NCBI GenBank assembly: GCA_017744315.1
Contig: JAGIBN010000004.1
Coordinates: 1-64,000, forward strand
DNA from: Porphyrobacter sp.
GTDB lineage: Bacteria; Pseudomonadota; Alphaproteobacteria; Sphingomonadales; Sphingomonadaceae
DNA: 64,000 bases
Direction: 5' to 3'
The position numbers and the translations under genes were made by a program. Positions 17,604-32,390 of the stretch are shown in pieces (within the stretch, counting starts at the first letter, position 1; each line of letters starts with the position of its first letter). The notes below the pieces were generated by a model. That model made no database searches and had not been told where the DNA came from. It saw nothing but the letters and a program-made list of their open reading frames with translations.

Positions 17604-18311
17604 GTGAAGGACGAGCTCGTTCACCGCGATCAGCTCTCCCCCAACTGGGAAGAGCGCGCGCTTCCGGTATCGATGGTGGTGATCCACTATACCGAGATGG
17701 AGTCCGCCGAAGCTTCCATCGCCCGGCTGACCGATCCCGACGCCAAGGTCAGCGCGCATTACCTGATCGGGGAAGACGGCGAGGTCGTTCGCCTGGTCCC
17801 GGAAAGCAAGCGCGCCTGGCACGCAGGGGCGAGCTATTGGCGCGGTATCCGCGACGTCAATTCGGCGAGCATCGGCATCGAACTCCAGCATCCGGGGCAT
17901 GCCCTGGGATACCGCGAGTTTGCCGAGGCGCAGATCGAAGCGCTCGTTCCGCTCCTCCATCGCATCGTGAAGGAATACAACGTTCCGCGGGCCAATGTCG
18001 TCGCCCACTCAGACGTGGCGCCGGCGCGCAAGACCGATCCGGGCGAGCTGTTTCCGTGGGACAGATTGGCCGAATACCACCTGTGCCTGCCGAGGCCCGA
18101 GAAGCTCGAACTCGGCGACCCCTTTCCCAACGACGGTTCGTTCTACCTCGCGCTCGAACGCTTCGGCTACGACATCACTGAAGGCCGCAAAACCGTCGAG
18201 GCGTTCCAGCGGCGTTGGCGGCCAGAGCGGATCGACGGAGAGATCGACGGAGAGGTTCGGGCGATCCTGTTCCAACTGCTCTTGGATCGCGACCGCGGAT
18301 TGGCTAGGTAG
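17604..18311 (+). CDS. N-acetylmuramoyl-L-alanine amidase, AmpD/AmiD type
   Basis: 235-residue zinc amidase cleaving the bond between muramic acid and the peptide stem. Likely zinc ligands are His28 (VVIHYTEM), His135 (VVAHSDVAP) and Asp145 (RKTDPGELFPW). SAHYLIGEDGEVVRLVPE and SIGIELQHPG are typical. The C-terminal 60 residues resemble a short peptidoglycan-binding domain (FGYDITEGRKTVEAFQRRWRP). No signal peptide, so it is either cytosolic recycling (AmpD-like) or unconventional. The start is GTG 17604. Confidence 0.88.
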   Translation: MKDELVHRDQLSPNWEERALPVSMVVIHYTEMESAEASIARLTDPDAKVSAHYLIGEDGEVVRLVPESKRAWHAGASYWRGIRDVNSASIGIELQHPGHALGYREFAEAQIEALVPLLHRIVKEYNVPRANVVAHSDVAPARKTDPGELFPWDRLAEYHLCLPRPEKLELGDPFPNDGSFYLALERFGYDITEGRKTVEAFQRRWRPERIDGEIDGEVRAILFQLLLDRDRGLAR

Positions 18312-18316
18312 CGCGC

Positions 18317-18761
18317 GCCAGGAGGCCGGGCAGCCGCGTAGAAGCTTTGCTTCGCCGAGGAAAGTCCGGGCTCCACGAAACAAGGGTGGCGGGTAACGCC
18401 CGCCGGGCAAGGCGCTTCGGCACCAAGTCCAGGGAAAGTGCCACAGAGAGTATACCGCCGATGGCCCGCGCTCCTGCTTGCAGGTTTGGGGGCACAGGCA
18501 AGGGTGAAAGGGTGCGGCAAGAGCGCACCGGGCGACCGGCAACGGAAGCCGCATGGCAAACCCCACCCGGAGCAAGACCGCATAGGGGTCTCGAGCCGCC
18601 AATCGCAAGAGAGGGGGCAGGGGAGTTTCGCCCCGAGAGACCCGGGTTGGTTGCTAGAGTGGCGGAGCAATCCGTCAACGAGATGAATGGCTGCCCCCAC
18701 GTGGCCGGTCCTTTCGGGGATACCGCACGCGGGACAGAACCCGGCTTACAGGCCTCCTGGC
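18317..18761 (+). ncRNA. rnpB: RNase P RNA, class A
   Basis: Catalytic RNA of RNase P, which matures tRNA 5' ends. The ends form helix P1: GCCAGGAGGCC at 18317-18327 pairs with GGCCTCCTGGC at 18751-18761. The conserved core GAGGAAAGTCCGGGCTCCAC follows near 18355, and the 3' core ACAGAACCCGGCTTAC is near 18734. Length of 445 nt fits alphaproteobacteria. It starts 6 bases after the amidase stop. Confidence 0.96.
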
Positions 18762-18774
18762 ACTTCTTCCGATA

Positions 18775-19578
18775 TCAAGCGGCGAGCGGCGCGGTGGAGA
18801 TCGATCCCGCTTCTGTTTCGACCGCCTCGATATAACGGCGCGAGGTCCCTTCGAGGACAAGCGCGGTGAGACGACCAGACATGAAGGCACCCGTATCGAT
18901 CCCGATACGATTGCCGCAATCCTCGGGCATTTCGGAGATCGTGTGACCGTGGACCACCACAGCGCCATGCGAGTCGGCGTGCGACAAGAACGGCTCGCGA
19001 ATCCAGCGGAGGTCCTTGGTCCTCTGTTCAGCGATTGGCACACGCGGGTCGATCCCGGCATGGACGAACAGGTAGTCGCCGAGCGTGATCATGTTCTCGA
19101 AGCTCTCAAGGTAAGCGATGTCTTCTGCGGGAACAGCCTCGACCATCAGCGCCTGAGCTTCCTCCAGGGACGCCGGAAGGAACTGGTCCCTGTCGACGCC
19201 GAAGCTGAGCACCGTTTCCCGCCCGCCGTGACGCAGGAAGTGCCGGAAGGTCTCGATATCGTTGAAGCTGCGCAGGAACATCTCTTCGTGATTGCCGCCG
19301 AGAATGCGCACCGCGCGCTTCGATTGCCAGGAGCGCGCCAAGGCGATCACGCCGGCGCTGTCCGGGCCGCGATCGACCAGGTCGCCGAGAAGGATCACGG
19401 TCGTATTAGCCGGGCCCGAGGTGGCATCGTCGGCCTCGATCGCCGCAACCAGCGCTTCGAACAGGTCGAGCCGGCCATGAATGTCTCCCACCGCATAGAC
19501 GCGCTCGCCCGGCGGGATGGCCGCCTGCGGCCGACCGTCGCTGCCACGATCGAACATTCGTTTGATAGCCTGAAACAT
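18775..19578 (-). CDS. Serine/threonine-type metallophosphatase (PPP/ApaH-like)
   Basis: 267-residue calcineurin-like phosphoesterase with the PPP motifs in order: GDIHGR (31-36), GDLVDRGPDS (65-74), GGNHE (94-98), then HAGIDP and VVVHGHT. Such proteins dephosphorylate phosphoproteins or cleave dinucleoside polyphosphates. ATG 19578 gives the family start; the SD is weak. It converges with rnpB and diverges from the TorF porin. Confidence 0.88.
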   Translation of the reverse strand: MFQAIKRMFDRGSDGRPQAAIPPGERVYAVGDIHGRLDLFEALVAAIEADDATSGPANTTVILLGDLVDRGPDSAGVIALARSWQSKRAVRILGGNHEEMFLRSFNDIETFRHFLRHGGRETVLSFGVDRDQFLPASLEEAQALMVEAVPAEDIAYLESFENMITLGDYLFVHAGIDPRVPIAEQRTKDLRWIREPFLSHADSHGAVVVHGHTISEMPEDCGNRIGIDTGAFMSGRLTALVLEGTSRRYIEAVETEAGSISTAPLAA

Positions 19579-19837
19579 CGATCGCTGCTCAAAACCTACT
19601 TGGCAAAGGACACAACCCTGTTGCGCAAATTCCACCTGTCAGCACGCTGAATGTGACGGAAAAACCACACAGCAGTGCGGATAGCTATGGACCATGCGCA
19701 ATTCCCTTGTGCGCTGCAACACGTCGAGGCAGGATTATTGCGCATTCGCGGAATCGCTTCGCAACAAAAGAAAGCGGCCCGAATGTGCAGGTAGGGACGA
19801 GGCAACAGTTTTTCACCCAGCAATAAGGGAACTGCCC

Positions 19838-20593
19838 ATGCTTACGTCCGTCCGCAGCCTCACGGCTGCCACTCTCCTCGTTGGTACCGCGCTGGCCGCC
19901 ACCCCGGCCCTGGCGCAGGACGCTGAGGAATCCACCAGCCCCGTCACCGTTACCGGCAGCACCACTCTGGTGACCGATTACCGCTTCCGCGGCGTCGGCC
20001 TGTCGGGCGGCGATATCGCAATCCAGGGTGGCCTCACCCTGAACACCACCCCCGGCTTCTACGTCGGTACCTGGGCTTCCTCGCTCGAGGACAGCCCGGT
20101 TTACGGCGAAGTCGAACTCGACATTTTCGGCGGCTGGACCGGTGAAGTCACCGATGGCCTCGCGGCTGACGTTGGCGTCACCTACTACGCCTATCCCTCC
20201 AAGGACGCCGGCGCTGGCCCGTCGGACGTGTGGGAATTCTACGGCAAGCTCAAGCCGACCCTCGGCCCGGTTGGCCTGACTTTCGGCCTGTACTACTCGC
20301 CGGACCAGGACTCGCTCGGTGGCGGTGACAACCTTTACCTGTCGGCCGATGCCGGCATCGGTATCCCGAACACGCCGATCTCTTTCTCGGCTCACGCCGG
20401 TTACACCGACGGCTTCCTGACCCTGACCGACAACGGCAAGGCATGGGACTGGTCGGTCGGCGCTTCGGCTACCGTACTTGGCGGCCTCAGCCTCGGCCTG
20501 AGCTACGTTGGCGTCGAAGGTTCGAAGATCAACGGCTCGATCGACGGCGTTACCGACGACACTATCGTCGCCTCGCTCGGCTACGCTTTCTAA
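19838..20593 (+). CDS. TorF family putative porin
   Basis: 251-residue outer-membrane beta-barrel with a signal peptide ending ATPALAQ. The family start VTVTGSTTLVTDYRFRGVGL is followed by alternating amphipathic strands and a terminal Phe (VASLGYAF), required for barrel insertion. TorF proteins are predicted small porins in proteobacteria; the solute is not known. ATG 19838 follows AAGGGA with 7-base spacing. A strong terminator follows the stop. Confidence 0.88.
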   Translation: MLTSVRSLTAATLLVGTALAATPALAQDAEESTSPVTVTGSTTLVTDYRFRGVGLSGGDIAIQGGLTLNTTPGFYVGTWASSLEDSPVYGEVELDIFGGWTGEVTDGLAADVGVTYYAYPSKDAGAGPSDVWEFYGKLKPTLGPVGLTFGLYYSPDQDSLGGGDNLYLSADAGIGIPNTPISFSAHAGYTDGFLTLTDNGKAWDWSVGASATVLGGLSLGLSYVGVEGSKINGSIDGVTDDTIVASLGYAF

Positions 20594-20616
20594 GCCATCC
20601 GACGTATCGTCACGTG

Positions 20617-20648
20617 AAGGCCCGCGCCGGCAACGGCGCGGGCCTTTT
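20617..20648 (+). terminator. Rho-independent terminator of the TorF porin gene
   Basis: Stem AAGGCCCGCGCCG / CGGCGCGGGCCTT with GCAA tetraloop followed by T-rich sequence. It lies 24 bases after the porin stop and also faces the stop of the leftward SIMPL gene at 20656. Confidence 0.9.
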
Positions 20649-20655
20649 CTTTGGT

Positions 20656-21408
20656 TTACCGCAGATAGAAGTCGACAGTCGTCACCACGCGCACTCGCTT
20701 GTAAGGCGTATCGGCCACGCCCCAACCACCGCCGTCCCCGTCGCGCCCGGTAATCTCGAAATAGCCCTGCGTCGCCTGCTTGATCCCACCGACTCCGGTC
20801 GCGCTGTCCTTGGCGAACTGTTCGGCGGCTGAACGCGCATCCTTGGTCGCCGCGGCCACCATTTCCGGCTTAATGTCGTTGAGCTTGGTGAAAGTGTAGG
20901 CGATACCTGACCCTTCCTCCAGCAGCACGCCCCGGCGAACGAGGTCGAACTGGCGCCGCACCGCTCGCTGGGCGCGGGCGATGTCGGTCGTGCGCAAGGT
21001 CATCCGCTGACGCACGGTGTACCGGGTCACCCCGTCCTGCGTGAAGCTCGAAACATTGACGCCGGTGGGCTGGAGCGCGTCATCGGGAAAGCCGAGTTCC
21101 TTGAAGAACGCCTGGATCGCCGCTGTATCGCGATCCACGCTCGACTGAGCCGTAGCCATGTCTTCGGCCGTAGCCGAATAGGCGATCGTCCAGGTGGCGA
21201 GATCGGCCATCACGTCCCGCTCCGCGAGGCCGCGGACGGTGACCGATCGATCGGCCTCCCGCGCCCGAGTAAGGCCGTCGCCGAGCAGATATCCACCCGC
21301 GATCAACCCCACGGCCAGGATCCCGGATGCGGCGAGAACGGTCTTCGTAAGAGGGCTATGCCAGAAACCGGTGGCGGACGGGGGTTCCACTTGGCTATCG
21401 TCGGACAT
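20656..21408 (-). CDS. SIMPL domain (DUF541) membrane-anchored protein
   Basis: 250-residue protein with one N-terminal transmembrane helix (about residues 22-43) and a periplasmic SIMPL domain starting VTVRGLAERDVMADLATWTI. The domain continues through repeated alpha/beta units and ends VRVVTTVDFYLR. SIMPL proteins are envelope proteins of uncertain function. ATG 21408 has GGGAG 8 bases upstream. Confidence 0.86.
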   Translation of the reverse strand: MSDDSQVEPPSATGFWHSPLTKTVLAASGILAVGLIAGGYLLGDGLTRAREADRSVTVRGLAERDVMADLATWTIAYSATAEDMATAQSSVDRDTAAIQAFFKELGFPDDALQPTGVNVSSFTQDGVTRYTVRQRMTLRTTDIARAQRAVRRQFDLVRRGVLLEEGSGIAYTFTKLNDIKPEMVAAATKDARSAAEQFAKDSATGVGGIKQATQGYFEITGRDGDGGGWGVADTPYKRVRVVTTVDFYLR

Positions 21409-21502
21409 GAACGGTGCTCCCTGAACGGACTGCAACCCAGCTGGCTTGTGCTCTTATGGCGATGAACCGTGCTTTAACGTCGATGAATGGAGTTAGTTCC
21501 CG

Positions 21503-21940
21503 ATGACCAAGTACCTTCACAGCATGATCCGCGTCAGCGACCCGGACGCGACGGTCAGCTTCTTCAAGCTGCTCGGGCTCGAAGAGACGCGCCGGATGGA
21601 GAGCGAGAAGGGCCGCTTCACGCTGATCTTCCTCGCGGGCCCCGGCCAGAAGGACGTGGCCGAGGTCGAGCTCACCTACAACTGGCCGCCCGAAGACGGC
21701 ACCCCGGCCGAGGAATACACCGGCGGCCGTAACTTCGGTCACCTCGCCTATCGCGTTGATAATATCTACGAGACCTGCCAGCGCCTGATGGACGCCGGCG
21801 TCACCATCAACCGCCCCCCGCGCGACGGCCACATGGCTTTCGTCCGCACGCCCGACGGCATCTCGATCGAACTGCTGCAGGACGGCCACCTGGAACCGCA
21901 GGAGCCCTGGGCGAGCATGGAAAACAGCGGGAGCTGGTAA
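21503..21940 (+). CDS. gloA: Lactoylglutathione lyase (glyoxalase I)
   Basis: 145-residue VOC-fold metalloenzyme that isomerises the methylglyoxal-glutathione hemithioacetal to lactoylglutathione. Motifs LHSMIRVSDPDATVSFFKLL, AEVELTYNWPPEDG, NFGHLAYRVDNIYETCQRL and FVRTPDGISIELLQ carry the usual His and Glu ligands of GloA. Sphingomonad and alphaproteobacterial GloA have the same length. A hairpin follows at 21953. Confidence 0.9.
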   Translation: MTKYLHSMIRVSDPDATVSFFKLLGLEETRRMESEKGRFTLIFLAGPGQKDVAEVELTYNWPPEDGTPAEEYTGGRNFGHLAYRVDNIYETCQRLMDAGVTINRPPRDGHMAFVRTPDGISIELLQDGHLEPQEPWASMENSGSW

Positions 21941-21952
21941 GACCGGCCCAGG

Positions 21953-21976
21953 CCTCCCCGGGCACGCTCGGGGAGG
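21953..21976 (+). terminator. Hairpin between gloA and der
   Basis: Perfect 8-bp stem CCTCCCCG / CGGGGAGG with an 8-base loop, 12 bases after the gloA stop. Only a short TTCC follows, so termination may be partial. Its core resembles the palindromic elements near 59.7 kb. Confidence 0.5.
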
Positions 21977-22029
21977 TTCCGCTCGCGCTTTCGCTTGCCA
22001 AGCGACGCGACAGCGGTCACCTGCACCCA

Positions 22030-23427
22030 ATGGCAAAGGCCCCCCTCCCCCAGGTCGTGATCATCGGCCGGCCCAATGTCGGCAAGTCGACCCTGTTCAA
22101 CCGGCTCGTCGGCAAGAAGCTGGCGTTGGTCGACGACCAGCCCGGCGTCACCCGCGATCGCCGTTTTGGCGAGGCGGGCCTGGCGGGCCTCGAATTCCAG
22201 GCGGTCGACACCGCCGGGTGGGAAGACGAAGAACCGGACAGCCTCCCGGGCCGCATGCGCGCCCAGACCGAAGTCTCGCTCAAGGGCGCTGATGCAGCCC
22301 TGTTCGTGATCGACGCGCGCGCCGGGCTCACCCCGCTCGACGAGGAGATCGGCCGCTGGCTGCGCGAGCAGGACGTGCCGGTCGTGCTGATCGCCAACAA
22401 GGCTGAAGGCAACGCCGGAGAATCGGGCATCCTCGAAAGCTATTCGCTCGGTCTCGGCCAGCCGGTTCCGGTCTCCGCCGAACACGGCGAAGGCATCGCC
22501 GATCTCTACGAAGCCCTGGTCCCCTTGATCGCCGACAAGCAACCGATCGAGGACGAGTTCGAAAGCGATGAGGAGGAAGAGGGCGAGCCCGATCCGGACG
22601 CTCCGCTGCACCTCGCCATCGTCGGGCGGCCCAACGCCGGCAAATCCACCCTGATCAACCGCCTGCTCGGCGAAGACCGTCTGCTGACGGGCCCCGAAGC
22701 CGGCATTACCCGCGATTCCATCGCAGTCGACTGGCAGTGGACTGATCCGCGCGACGGCAAGGTCCGCCCGATCAAGCTGGTCGACACCGCCGGAATGCGG
22801 AAGAAGGCCAAGGTCGACGACAAGCTCGAAAAGCTCGCCGTAGCCGACGCTCGCCGCGCGGTGGACTATGCCGAGATCGTCGTGCTCTTGCTTGATGCCA
22901 CGCGCGGGCTCGAGGTGCAGGACCTCAAGATCGCCAACCTCGTGCTCGAGGAAGGCCGCGGACTGATGTTCGCGATCAACAAGTGGGACATCGCGGAAAA
23001 CGCCAGCGGCCTGTTCAACGGCATCCGCACCGCGCTCGACGAGGGCCTGGCCCAGCTCAAGGGCGTGCCCTTGCTCGCCGTCTCGGCGATGACCGGCAAG
23101 GGTCTCGACCAGATGCTCGCCGCCGCATTCGACTTGCGCGAACAGTGGAGCCGCCGCGTGCCGACCGCCGCGCTCAACCGCTGGTTCGACCATGCGCTGG
23201 AAACCAACCCGCCCCCCGCGCCGGGCGGCAGGCGGATCAAGCTGCGCTACATCACCCAGATCAAGACGCGCCCGCCAAGCTTCGTGGTGTTCGGTACTCG
23301 CCTGGAAGATCTCCCGGCGAGCTACGAGCGCTACCTCGTCAACTCGATCCGTAAGGAACTGGGCTTCGGCGCGGTGCCGGTGCGGCTGACGATGCGCAGT
23401 CCGAAGAACCCGTTTTCCAAGGACTGA
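22030..23427 (+). CDS. der: Ribosome-biogenesis GTPase Der (EngA)
   Basis: 465-residue tandem GTPase needed for 50S subunit assembly. Two G domains are visible: GRPNVGKST at 13-21 with DTAGW, and GRPNAGKST at 199-207 with DTAGMRKKAKV and NKWD. A KH-like C-terminal domain (RIKLRYITQIKTRPPSFVVF) follows. The first domain has NKAEG in place of the canonical NKxD. An acidic linker (about 173-190) separates the domains. ATG 22030 has only a weak SD. Confidence 0.96.
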   Translation: MAKAPLPQVVIIGRPNVGKSTLFNRLVGKKLALVDDQPGVTRDRRFGEAGLAGLEFQAVDTAGWEDEEPDSLPGRMRAQTEVSLKGADAALFVIDARAGLTPLDEEIGRWLREQDVPVVLIANKAEGNAGESGILESYSLGLGQPVPVSAEHGEGIADLYEALVPLIADKQPIEDEFESDEEEEGEPDPDAPLHLAIVGRPNAGKSTLINRLLGEDRLLTGPEAGITRDSIAVDWQWTDPRDGKVRPIKLVDTAGMRKKAKVDDKLEKLAVADARRAVDYAEIVVLLLDATRGLEVQDLKIANLVLEEGRGLMFAINKWDIAENASGLFNGIRTALDEGLAQLKGVPLLAVSAMTGKGLDQMLAAAFDLREQWSRRVPTAALNRWFDHALETNPPPAPGGRRIKLRYITQIKTRPPSFVVFGTRLEDLPASYERYLVNSIRKELGFGAVPVRLTMRSPKNPFSKD

Positions 23428-23847
23428 TCAGGTCAGGATCGCGCCGTCATAGCCGCTTGCGGAAATGGAGCTGCAAAGCGTGTTCCATTCGCAACCCCGG
23501 CAGGCCGATCGGATCTCATCCCTTGCAAAACTGGCTCGTAGCCGGCCCATCTGATCTCGCCCCAGCCCGAAGCGCGATCCTGCCCGTATGGGCCGTTCCA
23601 GTATCCAGCCCACCTCTTCCGAAGCCCGGATGTCCCTGTCCGCCACGCCGGTCTGATGGCAATGCGCATCGCCATTATCGAGAAGAGGGGCGCAGATGTC
23701 ATCCGGCCCCTCGACGATCTCGATTTCCTCTCCGCCGGCCAGTCGCGCCGTTATGGCGGTCATGTTGGCCGTAAAGGCGGGGCTGTACCCCCGCCCCACG
23801 TAGGTGAGAACACAGAGCAAGTGATGAGGACGTAGCCGCACCGTCAT
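23428..23847 (-). CDS. DUF1284 domain protein
   Basis: 139-residue protein with N-terminal RLRPHHLLCVLTYVGRGYSP, characteristic of DUF1284, and five conserved-looking cysteines (ICAPLL, DAHCHQTG, ACRGCEWNTLC) that could bind a metal or Fe-S cluster. Function is unknown. Its start overlaps the bioY stop by 4 bases (ATGA), so the two are translated together; an involvement with biotin uptake is only positional. Confidence 0.8.
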   Translation of the reverse strand: MTVRLRPHHLLCVLTYVGRGYSPAFTANMTAITARLAGGEEIEIVEGPDDICAPLLDNGDAHCHQTGVADRDIRASEEVGWILERPIRAGSRFGLGRDQMGRLRASFARDEIRSACRGCEWNTLCSSISASGYDGAILT

Positions 23848-24434
23848 TCCGCGATGCGCTTCGCCCCTTGCACCATGACGTTAAGCGTGGCCGCACCGAG
23901 AGCCGACTTAAGGACGGCCCCGAGAAGGAACGGGACTACGCCGGCCGTCACCGCCTCTTCGGCGCCGATCAGAACCGCCAGCCAGGCCGCGCCAAGGACG
24001 AGGCAAAGCGCATTCCCTGCCAGCATGGCGAGGAACGCAAGCTTGACCCGATGACCGTTCCAGCCTCGGCCGACCAACCAGCCGACGAACATGCCGGCAA
24101 GCGGAAAGGCAAACAGGTAACCAGCAGTCGGCCCAACGAACTTGAGGACACCGGCGGCGCCTCCAGCCAGCACCGGCAAGCCAAGCGCGCCCTGCACCAG
24201 CCAGGCCATGATCGTGATGCCTCCCAGGCGCCAGCCATAGACCGCGCCGACAAGCGTGACCGCGAAAGTCTGCATCGTCACCGGAACCGGCCAAAGCGGC
24301 ACCGAGATATAGGAAGACAGCGCGAGAAACAGGGTGCCGACCAGCACGGCCGCGATCTTCCAGGTCAGGGGATAGCTTTGCAGATCCAGCGGATCGAAGG
24401 GCCTGCTGGCGTTTGAGGCAGTTGACGATGACAT
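23844..24434 (-). CDS. bioY: Biotin transporter BioY
   Basis: 196-residue integral membrane S component of an ECF-type biotin transporter. It has about six hydrophobic helices and the family motifs ISVPLWPVPVTMQTFAV, YGWRLGG and GPTAGYLFAFPLAG. No EcfA/EcfT genes are nearby, consistent with a solitary BioY or a shared energising module elsewhere. The start is ATG 24434 or 24440, with AAGG upstream. Unusual inverted repeats lie in the leader. Confidence 0.92.
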   Translation of the reverse strand: MSSSTASNASRPFDPLDLQSYPLTWKIAAVLVGTLFLALSSYISVPLWPVPVTMQTFAVTLVGAVYGWRLGGITIMAWLVQGALGLPVLAGGAAGVLKFVGPTAGYLFAFPLAGMFVGWLVGRGWNGHRVKLAFLAMLAGNALCLVLGAAWLAVLIGAEEAVTAGVVPFLLGAVLKSALGAATLNVMVQGAKRIAE

Positions 24435-24484
24435 ATGCATAACCTTGAAAAACGAGAGGTAATTTGCCGAGATCAAGCCGTCCT

Positions 24485-24553
24485 ACGCGGCGGGGTAGGC
24501 ACGGACTTTCCGTGTTGAAACATCCCGCATCCTAAACCCCAATTAGGGGCTTG
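24485..24553 (-). promoter_or_regulatory. bioY leader with stacked inverted repeats
   Basis: Between the upstream kinase stop (24600) and bioY lie three dyads: CCTAC/GTAGG around 24482-24499, the perfect CACGGA-CTT-TCCGTG at 24511-24525, and CCCC-AATTA-GGGG at 24537-24549. They may be an operator, a leader-RNA structure, or (the last one) the kinase terminator. The usual alphaproteobacterial BioR box was not seen. Confidence 0.4.
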
Positions 24554-24599
24554 TAGGAAAGCACTTTTCTCCAAATCGACGGGATCGTGAGAGCCGCCG

Positions 24600-26185
24600 T
24601 CAAGCGACCGCCAGCAGTCGCTTGAGTTCACCCATGTCGATGGGTTTGTGAATGACCGGGATCTGCGGGTCGCAGGTTGCGAGCTTGCCCTTGGGATTGC
24701 CGGTCATGATGGCACCGCGCATCTTCGGCCACCGGCCGCGCACGGCCATGAGCAGGCTCAGGCCATCCATTCCCGGCATCGAGAAGTCGGTCAGCAGGAA
24801 CTCGGCCGCCTCGCCATTCTGAAGCAGGGCTAGCGCACGCTCGGCGTTTTCGGCCTCTGACACATCCAACCCGAGGTCGCGCAGTTGCTCCGACACGACC
24901 ATGCGCACGCCATCATCGTCATCCACGACCAACACCGAGCCGACGAGACTGGTTCGCTCGTCGGTCTGGACGGGGGCAACTTCATCGGACGTGGCCCCCT
25001 TCGTCGCGGGGAAGGTCATATGCACCTGCGTGCCGCTTCCGGTCTCGCTCACGATGCGGAACAGCCCGCCCGACTGTTCGACAAAGCCCGCCACCATCGA
25101 CAGGCCGAGGCCAGTGCCCTTCCCCGGTCCCTTGGTGGTGAAGAACGGTTCGGTGACCCGCTCGATCAGTTCCGGCGGAATGCCGGGTCCCTGATCGCAA
25201 ACGCTGATCCTGAGCCAGTGCGGAGCGCCCTCTGGCGTACTCAAGTCGTCGGGCTGCGCGACCTCCTCGATCCCGACGCTGATCTTGCCCCCGTCGGTCA
25301 TCGCGTCGCGGGCGTTGATCAGCAAGTTGACCAGTGCGAGCTCAAGCTGAGCTTCGTCTGCGAAGAGGTGCAGACCCTGGGGTTTTACGTCCCAATCGAC
25401 CGACAAGGCCTCGCCCAGTGCATGGTCCACCAGACCTGAGACGGTATCGCACAATTTCTCCGGCTCGATCGCGACCGGGGACAGCTCCTGCTTGCGCGCG
25501 AAAGCCATCAGCCGGCGAACCAGCTCGACGCCATTTTCCGCCGCATGGCGCATGTGCTCGAAGATCCGCTGCTCGCGCACGCCCAACTCAACGCGCCCCT
25601 CGATCAGGCGCAAGCCACCGAGCACGGCGGCCAGCAGATTGTTGAAGTCGTGCGCGACCCCGCCCGTGAGTTGGCCAAGCGCCTCGGTCTTGCGCGACTG
25701 GACCAGCTGTTGCTCAAGCTCCCGCTCAACCTGCGCGCGAACTGCGACTTGCTGGCGCAGTTGAAACAGGTCGACGAACACCGCGACTTTCGACTTCAGC
25801 ACGATCGGATCGACCGGCTTGAACACGTAATCGACCGCGCCCATCGCGTAGCCGCGCATCAGGTGCTCGGTCTCCTTGTTGACCGCCGAAAGGAAGATGA
25901 TCGGAATTCGCGAGGTCTGCGGCCGCTTGCGGATCAGCGAGGCGGTCTCGTACCCATCCATTTCGGGCATGAACACGTCGAGCAGGATGACGGCGAAGTC
26001 GTCCCTCAACAGTTCCCGCAACGCAAGCCTTCCCGAGGGCGCGGTGACGACGTCGGCAATCGGCTTGAGAACCTCCGACAAGGCAAGCAGGTTGCGCTCG
26101 TCGTCGTCCACCAGCAGGATCCGGGCGCGCGGCATCTCTTCCGGCGTGGCCTTGCCGGTACGCTTCTGGTTCGAGACCGCTTTCT

Positions 26186-26189
<4 letters not shown>
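24600..26189 (-). CDS. Soluble REC-histidine kinase-REC hybrid protein
   Basis: 529-residue cytosolic signalling protein. The order is: REC (residues 22-135, ILLVDDD, Asp71 in [13 protein letters not shown]), a coiled coil (140-165), HisKA ([16 protein letters not shown], His180), HATPase ([32 protein letters not shown]) and a second REC ([22 protein letters not shown]). GTG 26189 overlaps the stop of the upstream giant kinase as GTGA, so it is translationally coupled. Probable phosphorelay partner of that kinase. Confidence 0.9.
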
Positions 26190-31567
<5,378 letters not shown>

Positions 31568-32015
31568 GTGCCCCCCGCGAGAATGCTGGATGCGCGAAAC
31601 ACGCCCCCAAGGCGACAAAACGGAAGTGGCCTTCCGAGTTCCCGAGGGCGACGCGAAAGTTCATCGGTTTTGATTTAGGTTAGATCGAGGTCTTCGCAGT
31701 AATTGGCCCGGCTGCATCTGCTGGCTCGCCAATGCAGATTGAACACACTCCCAACAGCGAAATTCGAAATTCGCCGATCTCTTAACATGCATCATGGCGG
31801 AGCCTGCCAACTCAATATTATCTGGCGGAACAAGGGGTTCTGGCAGTGCTGTTTCAACCGCGTGATGGGTCAGACGTGGAATGATGGAAACGGCGCTGTG
31901 CTGCCATTTTCTGGATGAAACACAGTCCGGGTTTCGTGGGGGCGAAACTCGGGGCCGGATTTCCTTGCCGTTGGATCGAGAGGGGGCCTCGAGAACGCCT
32001 CTGAGGGGACAAGCA
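31568..32015. promoter_or_regulatory. Divergent intergenic region between signalling operons
   Basis: 448 bases between the giant kinase and the receiver gene, notably AT-richer from about 31665 to 31860. It contains two CGAAATT copies around 31760. No gene, tRNA or terminator was seen, and no promoter could be fixed. It must hold the promoters of both operons. Confidence 0.35.
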
Positions 32016-32390
32016 ATGGCAGACAGACTCTCCGGCAAACGCATTCTCGTGATCGAGGACGAGCACTTCATCGCCGCCGACTTGCAGCAGGTGCTTGAAG
32101 ATGAAGGGGCCGAGGTTATCGGCCCAACCGGCAACGTTACTCACGGGCTGGACCTGGCGACCCGCGCGATCGACGCTGCACTGCTCGACGTGAACCTGGA
32201 AGGCGTGAATTCCTTCCCGATCGCGGACCTTTTGACCGAGCGAGCCGTTCCTTACGTGTTCCTGACCGGCTACGATGGCCGGTCGCTGCCTGAGGGTTAC
32301 CAAGCAGTGCCCCACCTGGCGAAGCCGTTTCGAATGGACGCCGTCGTTCTCGCCCTGGGCCTGTTGCTCGATGACGAGGCTCAGGGGTGA
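32016..32390 (+). CDS. Single-domain response regulator
   Basis: 124-residue stand-alone receiver: ILVIEDEHFIAADLQQVLED start, phosphoacceptor Asp58 in ALLDVNLEG, Thr in VFLTGYDG and Lys in HLAKPF. It has no output domain, so it probably works in a phosphorelay with the divergent hybrid kinases. ATG 32016 follows GAGGGG. It overlaps the Crp/Fnr gene by 4 bases, meaning co-translation. Confidence 0.9.
   Translation: MADRLSGKRILVIEDEHFIAADLQQVLEDEGAEVIGPTGNVTHGLDLATRAIDAALLDVNLEGVNSFPIADLLTERAVPYVFLTGYDGRSLPEGYQAVPHLAKPFRMDAVVLALGLLLDDEAQG

Noticed and set aside
24440..24600. BioR operator or known riboswitch for bioY
   Set aside because: No TTATMKATAA-type box and no core of a known riboswitch was found.
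31825..31855. EcfG-type general stress promoter (GGAAC ... GTT) before the receiver gene
   Set aside because: GGAAC is present but the spacer to the nearest GTT is too long for the consensus.
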